From Amycolatopsis orientalis DSM 43388 (GTDB taxonomy: Bacteria > Actinomycetota > Actinomycetes > Mycobacteriales > Pseudonocardiaceae): a stretch of DNA of 64,000 bases. A model generated the notes under the pieces. The model did not search any database, was not told the origin of the DNA, and saw nothing but the letters and a program-made list of their open reading frames with translations. The position numbers and the translations under genes were made by a program. Each line of letters opens with the position of its first letter. Positions within the stretch are counted from its first letter, which is position 1. Positions 8,199-15,543 of the stretch are shown piece after piece. The stretch is taken from assembly GCF_000411975.1 (NCBI RefSeq), contig NZ_ASXG01000172.1, positions 62,001-126,000 on the forward strand, read 5' to 3'.

Positions 8199-8800
8199 GC
8201 GGCGGTGCCCTTCGCCAGCCTGATCGTCATGTCCGCCAACGCCTCGCGCCCTTCTCGAGCACGCGCGTCGTCGGGATCGCAGACGTACTGCAGGATCAAG
8301 CCGTCCACTCCGGCGACGATCATGCGCGCGAGGTGGTCGAAGGAAACGGCGGCGGTCTCGCCCGCGCGCTCGGCGGCTTGGCGGCACCAGCGAGCGACGA
8401 CGCCGGCGTAGCGCGCGTACTGGTGCCGGGCGAGTTCCTCGTGGCCCGGGGTGCGCAGCGCGTACATGGTGAGCTCGTACTGCAACAACTGCAGCTCGCG
8501 CCCGCCCTGGACCAGCTTGGCCCAGAAGGTGTCGAGCCCTTGCCGGATCGCGTTCTCCAGGCCTTGATCGGTGGCGGCCGAGGCCTGGAGAACGCCGGCG
8601 ATCTCGTCGACGACGTCCTCGATCACGGCGCGGAGCAGCTTCTCCTTCGAGGGGAAGACGTACTGCATGGTGGCCAGCGGGACGTCCGCCTGCGCGGCCA
8701 CGACCCGCAGGGAAGTCTTGGCGACCCCGTGCGCGGCCAGAGCGGCGCGGGCGGCCGCGATGAACTGCTGCCGGCGCACCGACGCCTCGACGTACGGCAT
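8195..8800 (-). CDS. TetR-family regulator of the amine-oxidase gene
   Basis: The 201-residue protein has an N-terminal TetR helix-turn-helix (RVVAAQADVPLATMQYVFPS) and a C-terminal ligand domain of the TetR_C_6 kind. ATG 8800 is preferred over an in-frame GTG at 8806 because AGGGG stands at a suitable distance. It is divergent from the flavin amine oxidase gene, and the gap carries two copies of a TCGGTCA/TGACCGA palindrome, one next to each gene, so autoregulation plus control of the oxidase is likely. The stop overlaps the convergent SnoaL-like gene by four bases. Confidence 0.88.
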   Translation of the reverse strand: MPYVEASVRRQQFIAAARAALAAHGVAKTSLRVVAAQADVPLATMQYVFPSKEKLLRAVIEDVVDEIAGVLQASAATDQGLENAIRQGLDTFWAKLVQGGRELQLLQYELTMYALRTPGHEELARHQYARYAGVVARWCRQAAERAGETAAVSFDHLARMIVAGVDGLILQYVCDPDDARAREGREALADMTIRLAKGTAA

Positions 8801-8809
8801 GGCCACCCC

Positions 8810-8829
8810 TTTCGGTCAGTCGACCGAAA
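8810..8829. promoter_or_regulatory. TetR operator copy 1
   Basis: TTTCGGTC-AGTC-GACCGAAA is a perfect inverted repeat with 8-bp arms, ten bases upstream of the TetR start codon. A second copy lies at 8882-8897. Confidence 0.6.
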
Positions 8830-8844
8830 TCTTGCCACGAACCC

Positions 8845-8897
8845 TTGCCAGCTGCGGCGGCACTCCTTACGCTGCTCCGAATCGGTCAGTTGACCGA
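8845..8897 (+). promoter_or_regulatory. Amine-oxidase promoter and TetR operator copy 2
   Basis: TTGCCA (8845-8850) and TACGCT (8868-8873) are 17 bases apart. The palindrome TCGGTCA-GT-TGACCGA (8882-8897) lies where transcription should begin, so binding would block initiation. It shares the half-site TCGGTCA/TGACCGA with the copy at 8810-8829. Confidence 0.5.
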
Positions 8898-8923
8898 ATC
8901 TTCGGGACGCACAGGAGCAAGCC

Positions 8924-10264
8924 ATGAAGGTCGTGGTCGTGGGCGCGGGGCTGGCGGGGCTCTCCGCCGCACGGGAACTCGGCGAGGCCGGAGCCGAGAC
9001 GGTCGTCCTCGAGGCGCGGGACCGGGTCGGCGGGCGGACCGAGGGCGGCGAGATCGAGGGACACCCGATCGAACTCGGCGGCACCTGGATCGGCGAGGGC
9101 CACTCCCGGATGCACGAACTCGTCGCCGAACTCGGCCTGAAGACTTTCCGCACCTGGAACGACGAAGGCAAACTCCTCATCCAGCTCGGCGGCAGGCGCG
9201 CTCTCGTCAACGGGACGAAGGGTGCGGTCCCGCGGCTCAACCCGGTCGCGCTCGCCGACCTCGCCCAAGGCTTGGCTCGCTTCGGCCGGCTCGCCCGCGG
9301 CGTCGACCCCGCACGGCCGTGGACGCACCCGAAGGCGCGGCTGTTCGACAGCCAGACCTTCGAGACCTGGGTCCGGCGCAACCTGCGCACCCCGAGCGGC
9401 CGGGCCTACTTCCGGGTCGCGACCGAAGCCGTCTTCGCCGCCGACGCCAGCGATCTGTCCCTGCTCCACGCGCTGTTCTACACAGTCAGCAACGCGGACC
9501 TGGAAACCCTCCTCGCGGTCGACCGCGGCGCACAGCAGGATCGCGTCGTCGGCGGTTCCGTCCTCGTGGCGCAACGACTCGCCGAGAACCTCGACGTCAG
9601 GCTGTCGACGCCGGTCGCGTCGGTGGCCCACGAAGCCGCCGGAGTCACGGTCACCACTCGCGCCGGTCAGACCTTCTCCGCCGACCGAGTCGTCATCGCT
9701 CTCCCGCCGACGCTCGCCGGACGGCTGCGGTACGACCCGCTGCTGCCCGCCTGGCGCGACCAGCTCACCCAGAAGCTTCCCGCGGGCACCGTCGCCAAGA
9801 CCTTCGCCGCGTACCCGACACCGTTCTGGCGCGAGCAGGGCCTCAACGGGCAGGTCGCTTCCGACACCGGTCCGGTCAAGGTCACCTTCGACGTCTCCCC
9901 GCCGGGCGGCGAAATCGGCGTCCTGCTGGGCTTCGTCGAAGGCGGCGAGGCCCGGCGCTGGCAGCGGCTTCCGGCCGACCAGCGCCGCCAAGGCGTGCTC
10001 GATTCCTTCGTCCGCTACCTGGGGCCGCGGGCCGCCGAGTCGACCGCCTATGTGGAGAAAGACTGGAGCGCCGAGGAATTCACCCGAGGTTGTTACGGCG
10101 CCCACTTCGCCCCCGGCGTCTGGACCAGTTACGGCGACGCGTTGCGGCCCCCGGTCGGCCGGATCCACTGGGCGGGTGCGGAGTACGCGGTGGAGTGGAA
10201 CGGCTACATGGAGGGCGCGGTTCGGTCCGGCCGCACCGTCGCGGAGGAGATCCTGCGGCTTTGA
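8924..10264 (+). CDS. Flavin monoamine oxidase family protein
   Basis: The 446-residue FAD enzyme begins with the dinucleotide-binding fold VVVVGAGLAGLSAARELGEA (residues 3-22), followed by the GGRTEGG motif and the GTWIG motif of amine oxidases. The C-terminal part has RIHWAGAEYAVEWNGYMEGA, the second FAD-contact block. Cys at about residue 390 in RGCYGAHFAPG aligns with the cysteine that holds FAD covalently in monoamine oxidases. The likely reaction is oxidative deamination of an amine to an aldehyde with peroxide release. It is under apparent control of the divergent TetR gene; the substrate is unknown. Confidence 0.88.
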   Translation: MKVVVVGAGLAGLSAARELGEAGAETVVLEARDRVGGRTEGGEIEGHPIELGGTWIGEGHSRMHELVAELGLKTFRTWNDEGKLLIQLGGRRALVNGTKGAVPRLNPVALADLAQGLARFGRLARGVDPARPWTHPKARLFDSQTFETWVRRNLRTPSGRAYFRVATEAVFAADASDLSLLHALFYTVSNADLETLLAVDRGAQQDRVVGGSVLVAQRLAENLDVRLSTPVASVAHEAAGVTVTTRAGQTFSADRVVIALPPTLAGRLRYDPLLPAWRDQLTQKLPAGTVAKTFAAYPTPFWREQGLNGQVASDTGPVKVTFDVSPPGGEIGVLLGFVEGGEARRWQRLPADQRRQGVLDSFVRYLGPRAAESTAYVEKDWSAEEFTRGCYGAHFAPGVWTSYGDALRPPVGRIHWAGAEYAVEWNGYMEGAVRSGRTVAEEILRL

Positions 10265-10271
10265 GCGGGCC

Positions 10272-11060
10272 TCAGTGCGTCGCGGTCTGCGAAGCCGAGG
10301 GCGTGAACAGGTGCTCCGCCGTGGCCACCGTCCAGTCCCACACTCCCGGCACCAGGAGCACGCCCACCAGCACGAACACCGGGAAGACCAGGCGCGTCTC
10401 CACCTTCTTCCCGGTGTGCAGCCGCAGCGGTTTCGGCGGGCGGAGTTCGTACCAGGTCTCCCCCGCGATCGGCAGCGGGAACAGGAACGGGCAGCCGGAC
10501 TCGGTCAGTGAATCGCCGAGGCAGTGCACGAAACACCCGGCCGCGACCGCCACCCCGAGCCAGCCGGAAATGTGCGCCAGCTGAGCGACCCGGTCGTCCG
10601 GCGCGGTGAAGTACCACCAGGCCACCGCGCCGCCATACGGCAGCAGCAGCCAATCGCCGAGCGCGCCGGCCGCGAGCAGCAATCCGAACAGCAGCACCCC
10701 CAGCACGGCCCAAGCCCCGCCGGCGGCGCAGCCGGCCGAGGTGGCCGCGCCGAGGGCGACCGCGAACAACAGGGTGTGCGAGAGGTGCCGGTGCGTGCCG
10801 GTCACCTTCTCGTCGCGCGGGCCCTTCGTCAGGGCGTATACAGCTGCCGACACCCGGCGCAGCAGCCAGGACAGCGCGCCGGTCAGCCAGCCGAACAGGC
10901 GGGTCGCGCTGGCGCTCGGATGGTCCAGGTCCGGCAGCAGCGCGAACCCGGCCGTGGTCGCTGCGAAGACCACTGCCTGGTGCACGGTGCCGACGCCGAC
11001 CGCGGGCGCGAGGGCGAGCCCCGCGCACCAGCCGGTCAGGGCGTGGGTGCGCCCCATCAT
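10272..11060 (-). CDS. Membrane-bound metal-dependent hydrolase (YdjM/DUF457-like)
   Basis: The 262-residue membrane protein starts MMGRTHALTGWCAGLAL and contains LLPDLDHPSA and THRHLSHTLLF, the His/Asp motifs of the YdjM-like membrane-bound hydrolases, plus FVHCLGDSLTESG late in the protein. There are about six hydrophobic segments. Its natural substrate is not established in the family as far as I know. It converges on the amine-oxidase gene with a 7-bp gap. The ATG at 11057 is an equally possible start. Confidence 0.8.
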   Translation of the reverse strand: MMGRTHALTGWCAGLALAPAVGVGTVHQAVVFAATTAGFALLPDLDHPSASATRLFGWLTGALSWLLRRVSAAVYALTKGPRDEKVTGTHRHLSHTLLFAVALGAATSAGCAAGGAWAVLGVLLFGLLLAAGALGDWLLLPYGGAVAWWYFTAPDDRVAQLAHISGWLGVAVAAGCFVHCLGDSLTESGCPFLFPLPIAGETWYELRPPKPLRLHTGKKVETRLVFPVFVLVGVLLVPGVWDWTVATAEHLFTPSASQTATH

Positions 11061-11210
11061 GGTGGTTGTCCCCCAGGTCGCGAGCCGGTTGCCGATCCGG
11101 CCGGAAGCGGAGCAGCCCGCCCGTAACCGCTGTCACGAAGCCATGGGGCCGGTACCGCGGCCGGATCGGCAACGATCGGCAGAGTCAGTCCGCGCGACCG
11201 TATCGGGAGA

Positions 11211-11564
11211 TCAGGCCGGAGGTTCCTCCGACACGCTCAGGTGTTCGGCCACGCCGGTGAGCTCGATCACGCGGCTGACCGCCGGGCTCGGCACGACCTC
11301 GAGTTCGACGTTCTGCTCCCCGGCCTGCCGCTGGGCGTGCAGGACGACGTTCAGCGCCGATGAATCGAAGAAGGTCACCCCGGTGAGGTCGGCCACCACG
11401 CGACGGGAATTCTTGTCCGCGATCAACCCGGCAAGAGCTTCCTGCAGCTGCGGGCTGGTGAGCAGATCGAGCTCACCCGTGACCACCACCCTCGGCTCGG
11501 CGGCCGCGGTGTCCAGCGTGAGGCCGAATCCGGGCGGAGTGGCGTTCTGGTCGGCTGCGGGCAT
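11211..11564 (-). CDS. STAS-domain anti-anti-sigma factor
   Basis: The 117-residue protein is a single STAS domain. The core VVADLTGVTFFDSSALNVVL carries the conserved Asp-Ser pair whose Ser is phosphorylated by an anti-sigma kinase in the SpoIIAA/RsbV group. The ATG at 11564 has GAGGAG upstream. It lies 2.5 kb from a SigF-type sigma factor and two HATPase anti-sigma genes, so it most likely takes part in the same partner-switch that frees the sigma factor. Confidence 0.88.
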   Translation of the reverse strand: MPAADQNATPPGFGLTLDTAAAEPRVVVTGELDLLTSPQLQEALAGLIADKNSRRVVADLTGVTFFDSSALNVVLHAQRQAGEQNVELEVVPSPAVSRVIELTGVAEHLSVSEEPPA

Positions 11565-11783
11565 GCAGTTTCTCCTCGTCAGGCGCTGCTCCTGCGCCGG
11601 TACGCGCCTGTAGTCTCAAGCGGCAACCGTGTCACGGTCCCAAAGCATCTGGAGACCCAACCCTAACCCAGCGGGTGACTGCCGCCGCGTCGGCACACGG
11701 CTACACCTTGGCGCGCGGGGCCCGGCGGACGCACAGCACCCCGCGCACCGCAGGTGGGCGCGCGGGTCGTGGGGTCGAACAGA

Positions 11784-12089
11784 TCAGGCGGACACCTTCT
11801 TGCGCTTCGCCCGCCGTTCGCGCATGAACAGCTCGCGGCGCTCGATCTCGCCGAGCCCGCCCCAGATCCCGTACGGCTCTTCGACGGTCATCGCGTGCTT
11901 GCGGCACTGGGCCAGCACCGGGCAGGTGTGACAAATCGCCTTGGCGCGGGACTCGCGGCGCTCGCGCGCGGAGCCGCGCTCGTTGTCGGTATGGAAGAAC
12001 AGGCTGCTGTCCGCGCCTCGGCACGAGCCCCGAAGCTGCCACTCCCACTCCTCGGCCACCACGTTCGGCAGTCGGCTCACGTCAGCCAT
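11784..12089 (-). CDS. WhiB-family Fe-S regulator
   Basis: The 101-residue protein has the Wbl plan: WEWQLRGSCRG with the first cysteine, then AICHTCPVLAQC giving the C-x2-C-x5-C cluster that binds a 4Fe-4S centre, then the GIWGG turn and a basic C-terminal tail (RERRAKRKK) for DNA contact. Wbl proteins act with the primary sigma factor in development, redox response or antibiotic resistance. Its position beside the SigF-type operon fits a stress or differentiation role; the exact Wbl subgroup was not decided. Confidence 0.93.
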   Translation of the reverse strand: MADVSRLPNVVAEEWEWQLRGSCRGADSSLFFHTDNERGSARERRESRAKAICHTCPVLAQCRKHAMTVEEPYGIWGGLGEIERRELFMRERRAKRKKVSA

Positions 12090-12157
12090 GTCGTCCCCAC
12101 CTTTCCCGGGATCAGCACTCGACCGCTACATGCCCGCCGGTCGCGGCGGTCAAACCC

Positions 12158-12185
12158 GGGTTTGGTTTGCTCACCCCCCGGGCAT
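12158..12185 (+). promoter_or_regulatory. Candidate SigF-type promoter
   Basis: GGGTTT (12158-12163), a 16-base spacer and GGGCAT (12180-12185) resemble the GTTT-N15-17-GGGTAT promoters recognised by actinobacterial SigF. It stands 53 bases upstream of the anti-sigma start, so the operon may be autoregulated as in mycobacteria. This is motif matching only. Confidence 0.4.
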
Positions 12186-12238
12186 GTGGCAGATCGGGCA
12201 CGAAAGACTGGCGTGGCACGCCGGAGAGAGGACAGCAC

Positions 12239-12655
12239 GTGGAGGAGAACGCCCCGCTCGAGCGCGAGGACGCACAGCTCATCGAGGTGCGAACGGCGGC
12301 TATCCCGCACGTGGTGCCCACCCTGCGCACCATCGTGGCCGACATCGCGATGCGCCAGGACTTCGACCTGGACGCGGTCGAGGACCTGCGGATGGCCGTG
12401 GACGAGGCCTGTTCGATGCTGCTGCCCTCGGCCGCCGACGGCAAGCTGACCTGCGTGTTCTCCTGGCTGGAGGGCCGCATCGAGGTCACTGTGTCGGTGG
12501 TCTCCGACCGCGCCGACCACGGCGACGAGACCGGTCTGTCCTGGCAGCTGCTGACCGCGCTCGCGACATCCGCGCGGCGCACCGTGACCCCGGCCGACGG
12601 CCGGTACCTCTCCCGGGTGCAGCTTGTCCGGGAGAGTGAGGCGGCCAGCTCGTGA
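12239..12655 (+). CDS. Anti-sigma factor (RsbW/UsfX-like HATPase)
   Basis: The 138-residue protein is a GHKL-type kinase domain, with the N-box LRMAVDEACSMLL at about residues 48-60. It should bind and inhibit the sigma factor encoded immediately downstream and be released by a STAS antagonist. The GTG at 12239 is chosen because GGAGAGAGGA lies 8 bases upstream; earlier in-frame codons lack homology. Its stop overlaps the GTG of the sigma gene (GTGA), the classic usfX-sigF arrangement. Confidence 0.87.
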   Translation: MEENAPLEREDAQLIEVRTAAIPHVVPTLRTIVADIAMRQDFDLDAVEDLRMAVDEACSMLLPSAADGKLTCVFSWLEGRIEVTVSVVSDRADHGDETGLSWQLLTALATSARRTVTPADGRYLSRVQLVRESEAASS

Positions 12656-13428
12656 CGAACCCCGCCGGCGGCGACAAGCCCACCGACGTGGCAGCACTGT
12701 TCCACGAGCTGACGCAGCTGCCCGAGCGTTCGCCTCGCCGCGAGGAGATCCGGGACACCCTGGTGCGCGAGCATCTCGAACTGGCGCGCAACCTCGCCCG
12801 GAAATTCCGCAACCGCGACGAGGCGATGGACGACCTGGTGCAGATCGCGACGGTCGGCCTGATCCACGCGGTGGACCGCTACGACCCGGCGCAGGGCACC
12901 GACTTCCTGGCCTTCGCGGTGCCGACGATCTCCGGCGAGCTGCGGCACCACTTCCGGGACAACAGCTGGTCGGTCCGGGTGCCGCGGCGGCTCAAGGAAC
13001 TCAACGCGACGATCTCGGCCGCCCGCGAGGAACTGACCGTGCGGCTTTCCCGCGCGCCGAAGCCCAGCGAGATCGCCCGCCATCTCGACGTGCCGATCGA
13101 GGACGTCTACGAGGGCCTGCGGGCGGGCCAGGGCCGTTACGGGGCCTCGCTGGACAACCTGCTGGAGAATTCCGCGCACACGCGCTTCGGCGCGCCGGAC
13201 GCGAACCTCGGCCAGGCCGAACTGCGCGAGGCGCTGCGGCCGATGCTGGACAGTTTGCCCGAGCGCGAGCGCAAGATCGTGGCGCTGCGCTTCGGGTCCG
13301 GGATGAGCCAGTCGGACATCGCGCGGCGCGTCGGGGTTTCCCAGATGCAGGTGTCGCGGCTGCTCGCGGCGACGCTGAAGAAGCTCCGTACCGGACTGGC
13401 CGAGACTGACCTCACCGAGGGCACCTGA
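12652..13428 (+). CDS. sigF: SigB/SigF/SigG-family RNA polymerase sigma factor
   Basis: The 258-residue protein has region 2 (EHLELARNLARKFRNRDEAM, then DLVQIATVGLIHAVDRYDP), region 3 in the middle and region 4 at the C-terminus (SGMSQSDIARRVGVSQMQVS). This is the group 3 sigma factor of general stress and sporulation in actinomycetes. Translation is coupled to the upstream anti-sigma gene by a GTGA overlap. A possible SigF-type promoter precedes the operon. The symbol is by family and context; SigB/SigG-type paralogues cannot be told apart here. Confidence 0.87.
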   Translation: MTNPAGGDKPTDVAALFHELTQLPERSPRREEIRDTLVREHLELARNLARKFRNRDEAMDDLVQIATVGLIHAVDRYDPAQGTDFLAFAVPTISGELRHHFRDNSWSVRVPRRLKELNATISAAREELTVRLSRAPKPSEIARHLDVPIEDVYEGLRAGQGRYGASLDNLLENSAHTRFGAPDANLGQAELREALRPMLDSLPERERKIVALRFGSGMSQSDIARRVGVSQMQVSRLLAATLKKLRTGLAETDLTEGT

Positions 13429-13492
13429 TTCGCTTTCGGCCGAGTTGGGTAAACACCACATGCGACCACAGCGGCCGGGAGGTGCAAAAGTC

Positions 13493-13912
13493 ATGACGAC
13501 GTCGAGGATGCCGACCAGGAGCACCGGGGCGGCCGCCGCCACCGTGCGCCTGGAGCTTCCGGACGACGTCACCGCGCCGGCCATCGCGCGGGCCCAGGTC
13601 CGCGCCGCGCTCGCCCAGCTCGACGTCCCCGCCCAGGTGCGCGACGACGTGCTGCTGGCCACCTCGGAGCTGGTCACCAACGCCTTCGAGCACGGCGACC
13701 GCCCGGACCGGCTCGAACTCCGGCTCGAGCACGGCGAACTGATGGTGCGGGTCTTCGACACCTCGGCTTCCGTTCCGCAGCTGAAAGAGCCGGTCGCCCC
13801 GTCCGCGGCACGCAGCCGGGGGCTTCAGCTGGTGCGCGCGCTGTCCCGGCGCTGGGGCTACGCCCCGGCCGAAGGCGGGAAGTGCGTCTGGGCGGCGTTC
13901 GGCCTCGGCTGA
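13493..13912 (+). CDS. Second anti-sigma HATPase protein
   Basis: The 139-residue protein is another small HATPase_c domain: LLATSELVTNAFEHGDRPD is the N-box and RSRGLQLVRALSRRWGY the G-box region. ATG 13493 has GGGAGGTG eight bases upstream. It follows the sigma gene by 65 bases on the same strand and may target the same sigma factor or an orphan STAS protein. Its 3' end overlaps the convergent membrane-protein gene by 55 bases. Confidence 0.82.
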   Translation: MTTSRMPTRSTGAAAATVRLELPDDVTAPAIARAQVRAALAQLDVPAQVRDDVLLATSELVTNAFEHGDRPDRLELRLEHGELMVRVFDTSASVPQLKEPVAPSAARSRGLQLVRALSRRWGYAPAEGGKCVWAAFGLG

Positions 13913-14388
13913 CGGCGGCGAAGCACCCCGACGCCGACCGCGCCGAGCACCCCTAGCCCCACGCCGAGCCAGCCCATGATCATGCGGGGCCGTTCCGCCG
14001 CCGCACACCCTTCCGCGCCGTGGGCGTCCGCGCTCAGCTTGGCGTCCGGGGAGCTGAACGCCGTGCCGCAGCCGACCCGGACGCTGGTGACCAAGTCCGA
14101 TGAACTGCTCAAGGCACCTGAATCGGCCACATCGAGCAGGGCCTTGGGCAGGATCAGCATCTGGTCGCTTCGCGTGCCGTAGAGCGTCTCGACGCGGTAC
14201 GGATTCTCGTGGTCGTCGAGGTAATAAAGAGCGGTCACCGGAAGCAGCAGGAAGACGAACCCGGCGACGAAGAAGGCCGCGGACGCCAGGCCGATCCACA
14301 ACGCGGTACGCCGGGGCTTTCGCGATCTTCCGGGGACGGCCTGGCCTTCCGGGTCCGGGGACGTCGCGGGACGGGGATCATCGGTCAT
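13858..14388 (-). CDS. Hypothetical membrane protein with two TM helices
   Basis: The 176-residue protein has a basic Pro-rich N-terminus, a membrane helix at about residues 30-53, an extracytoplasmic loop of roughly 80 residues with two cysteines that could form a disulfide, and a second helix near residues 137-157. No known domain is recognised. The 55-base overlap with the convergent anti-sigma gene is unusual, but the membrane pattern and codon use favour a real gene. Confidence 0.6.
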   Translation of the reverse strand: MTDDPRPATSPDPEGQAVPGRSRKPRRTALWIGLASAAFFVAGFVFLLLPVTALYYLDDHENPYRVETLYGTRSDQMLILPKALLDVADSGALSSSSDLVTSVRVGCGTAFSSPDAKLSADAHGAEGCAAAERPRMIMGWLGVGLGVLGAVGVGVLRRRQPRPNAAQTHFPPSAGA

Positions 14389-14512
14389 CGTCGAGCCTCC
14401 TCATCGCGGGTGCGCGGCCCGGTTGTAGTCCGGTTCGCCGGGACTGGTCCCCGACTCACGCTGTCCGGTTTTGTCTCGTTCGTTCCCGTTGCCGGTGCCT
14501 TACGCTCGCCGG

Positions 14513-15514
14513 ATGCTGGACGCAATCGGGGTGCCGGGGGACGAGGAGCGGGTCTACCGGCTCCTCGTGGGGAGGTTCGACGCCGGACCGCGGCAGGTGG
14601 CCGAGCAACTGGGGCTGAGCGCGGCACAGGTCTCCGCGATCCTGCGTTCGCTGCACGCCAAGGGGCTGGTCAGCCTGGTCGCCGGGGACGAGCCGCGGTA
14701 CGCGCCGTCGCCGCCGGACGTCGCGTTCGGGCCGTTGCTGATGCGCGGGCAGGAAGCCCTGGAGTGGGCGCGCGCGGCGGTGAGCCGGATGGCCGACGAG
14801 TACCGCGGCGGTGCGCGGCGGCGGGACGCGACGCAGCTGGTGGAGGTGATCACCGGCAGCGCGGCGATCCGGCAGCAGCTGACGAACATCCAGGTCGGCG
14901 CCCGGCACGAGTTGCTGTGGTTCTGCCGGGCCGGGCACATCGCGATGGCGTCCGGCGAGAACGCCGACGAGTACGACGCGCTCGCTCGCGGCGTGCGCTA
15001 CCGGGTCGTCTACGAGCGGGCGATGCTGGAAGAGCCCGGCATGATCGAGAACGTCGCGCACGGGATCCGGCACGGCGAGGAGGCGCGGTCGTCCACCGTG
15101 GTTCCCGTGCGGCTGGCGATCGCCGACGGAACCATCGCGTTGTGCCCGCTGGTGCAGAATCTCGACGGCTCCGGCGAACCGACCGCCGCGTTGATCCGCG
15201 AGAGCAGTCTGCTGGCGGCGTTGATCGCGTTGTTCGAGAGCTATTGGGAGCGCGCGTGGCCGCTGCGCGCGGACGGGACTCCGCAGGACGCCCCCGGTGG
15301 CGCCGGGCCGGACCGGGACGAGCTGCATTTGCTGTCGTTGCTGGTCGCCGGGGTCACCGACAAGGCGATCGCGACGCGGCTCGCGGTGAGCCAGCGGACC
15401 GTGCAGCGGCGGATCCACGACCTGATGTCGCGGATGAACGTGCAGACCCGGATGCAGCTGGCGTGGGAGGTCAGCAGACAGGGCTGGCTCGACGAGCCCG
15501 CGGCAGCCGGATAG
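14513..15514 (+). CDS. LuxR-type regulator with N-terminal TrmB-like winged helix
   Basis: The 333-residue protein starts with a winged-helix segment (RQVAEQLGLSAAQVSAILRS), has a middle sensor-like region, and ends with a LuxR-type helix-turn-helix (VAGVTDKAIATRLAVSQRTV). Many actinomycetes encode this single-component class next to secreted peptidase genes. ATG 14513 is the first start that fits; the ribosome site is weak. It converges on the subtilisin-like protease gene 30 bp away, so linked function is plausible but not shown. Confidence 0.8.
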   Translation: MLDAIGVPGDEERVYRLLVGRFDAGPRQVAEQLGLSAAQVSAILRSLHAKGLVSLVAGDEPRYAPSPPDVAFGPLLMRGQEALEWARAAVSRMADEYRGGARRRDATQLVEVITGSAAIRQQLTNIQVGARHELLWFCRAGHIAMASGENADEYDALARGVRYRVVYERAMLEEPGMIENVAHGIRHGEEARSSTVVPVRLAIADGTIALCPLVQNLDGSGEPTAALIRESSLLAALIALFESYWERAWPLRADGTPQDAPGGAGPDRDELHLLSLLVAGVTDKAIATRLAVSQRTVQRRIHDLMSRMNVQTRMQLAWEVSRQGWLDEPAAAG

Positions 15515-15543
15515 CCGCGCGGGGTTATCCGGCTGCCTCTTTC

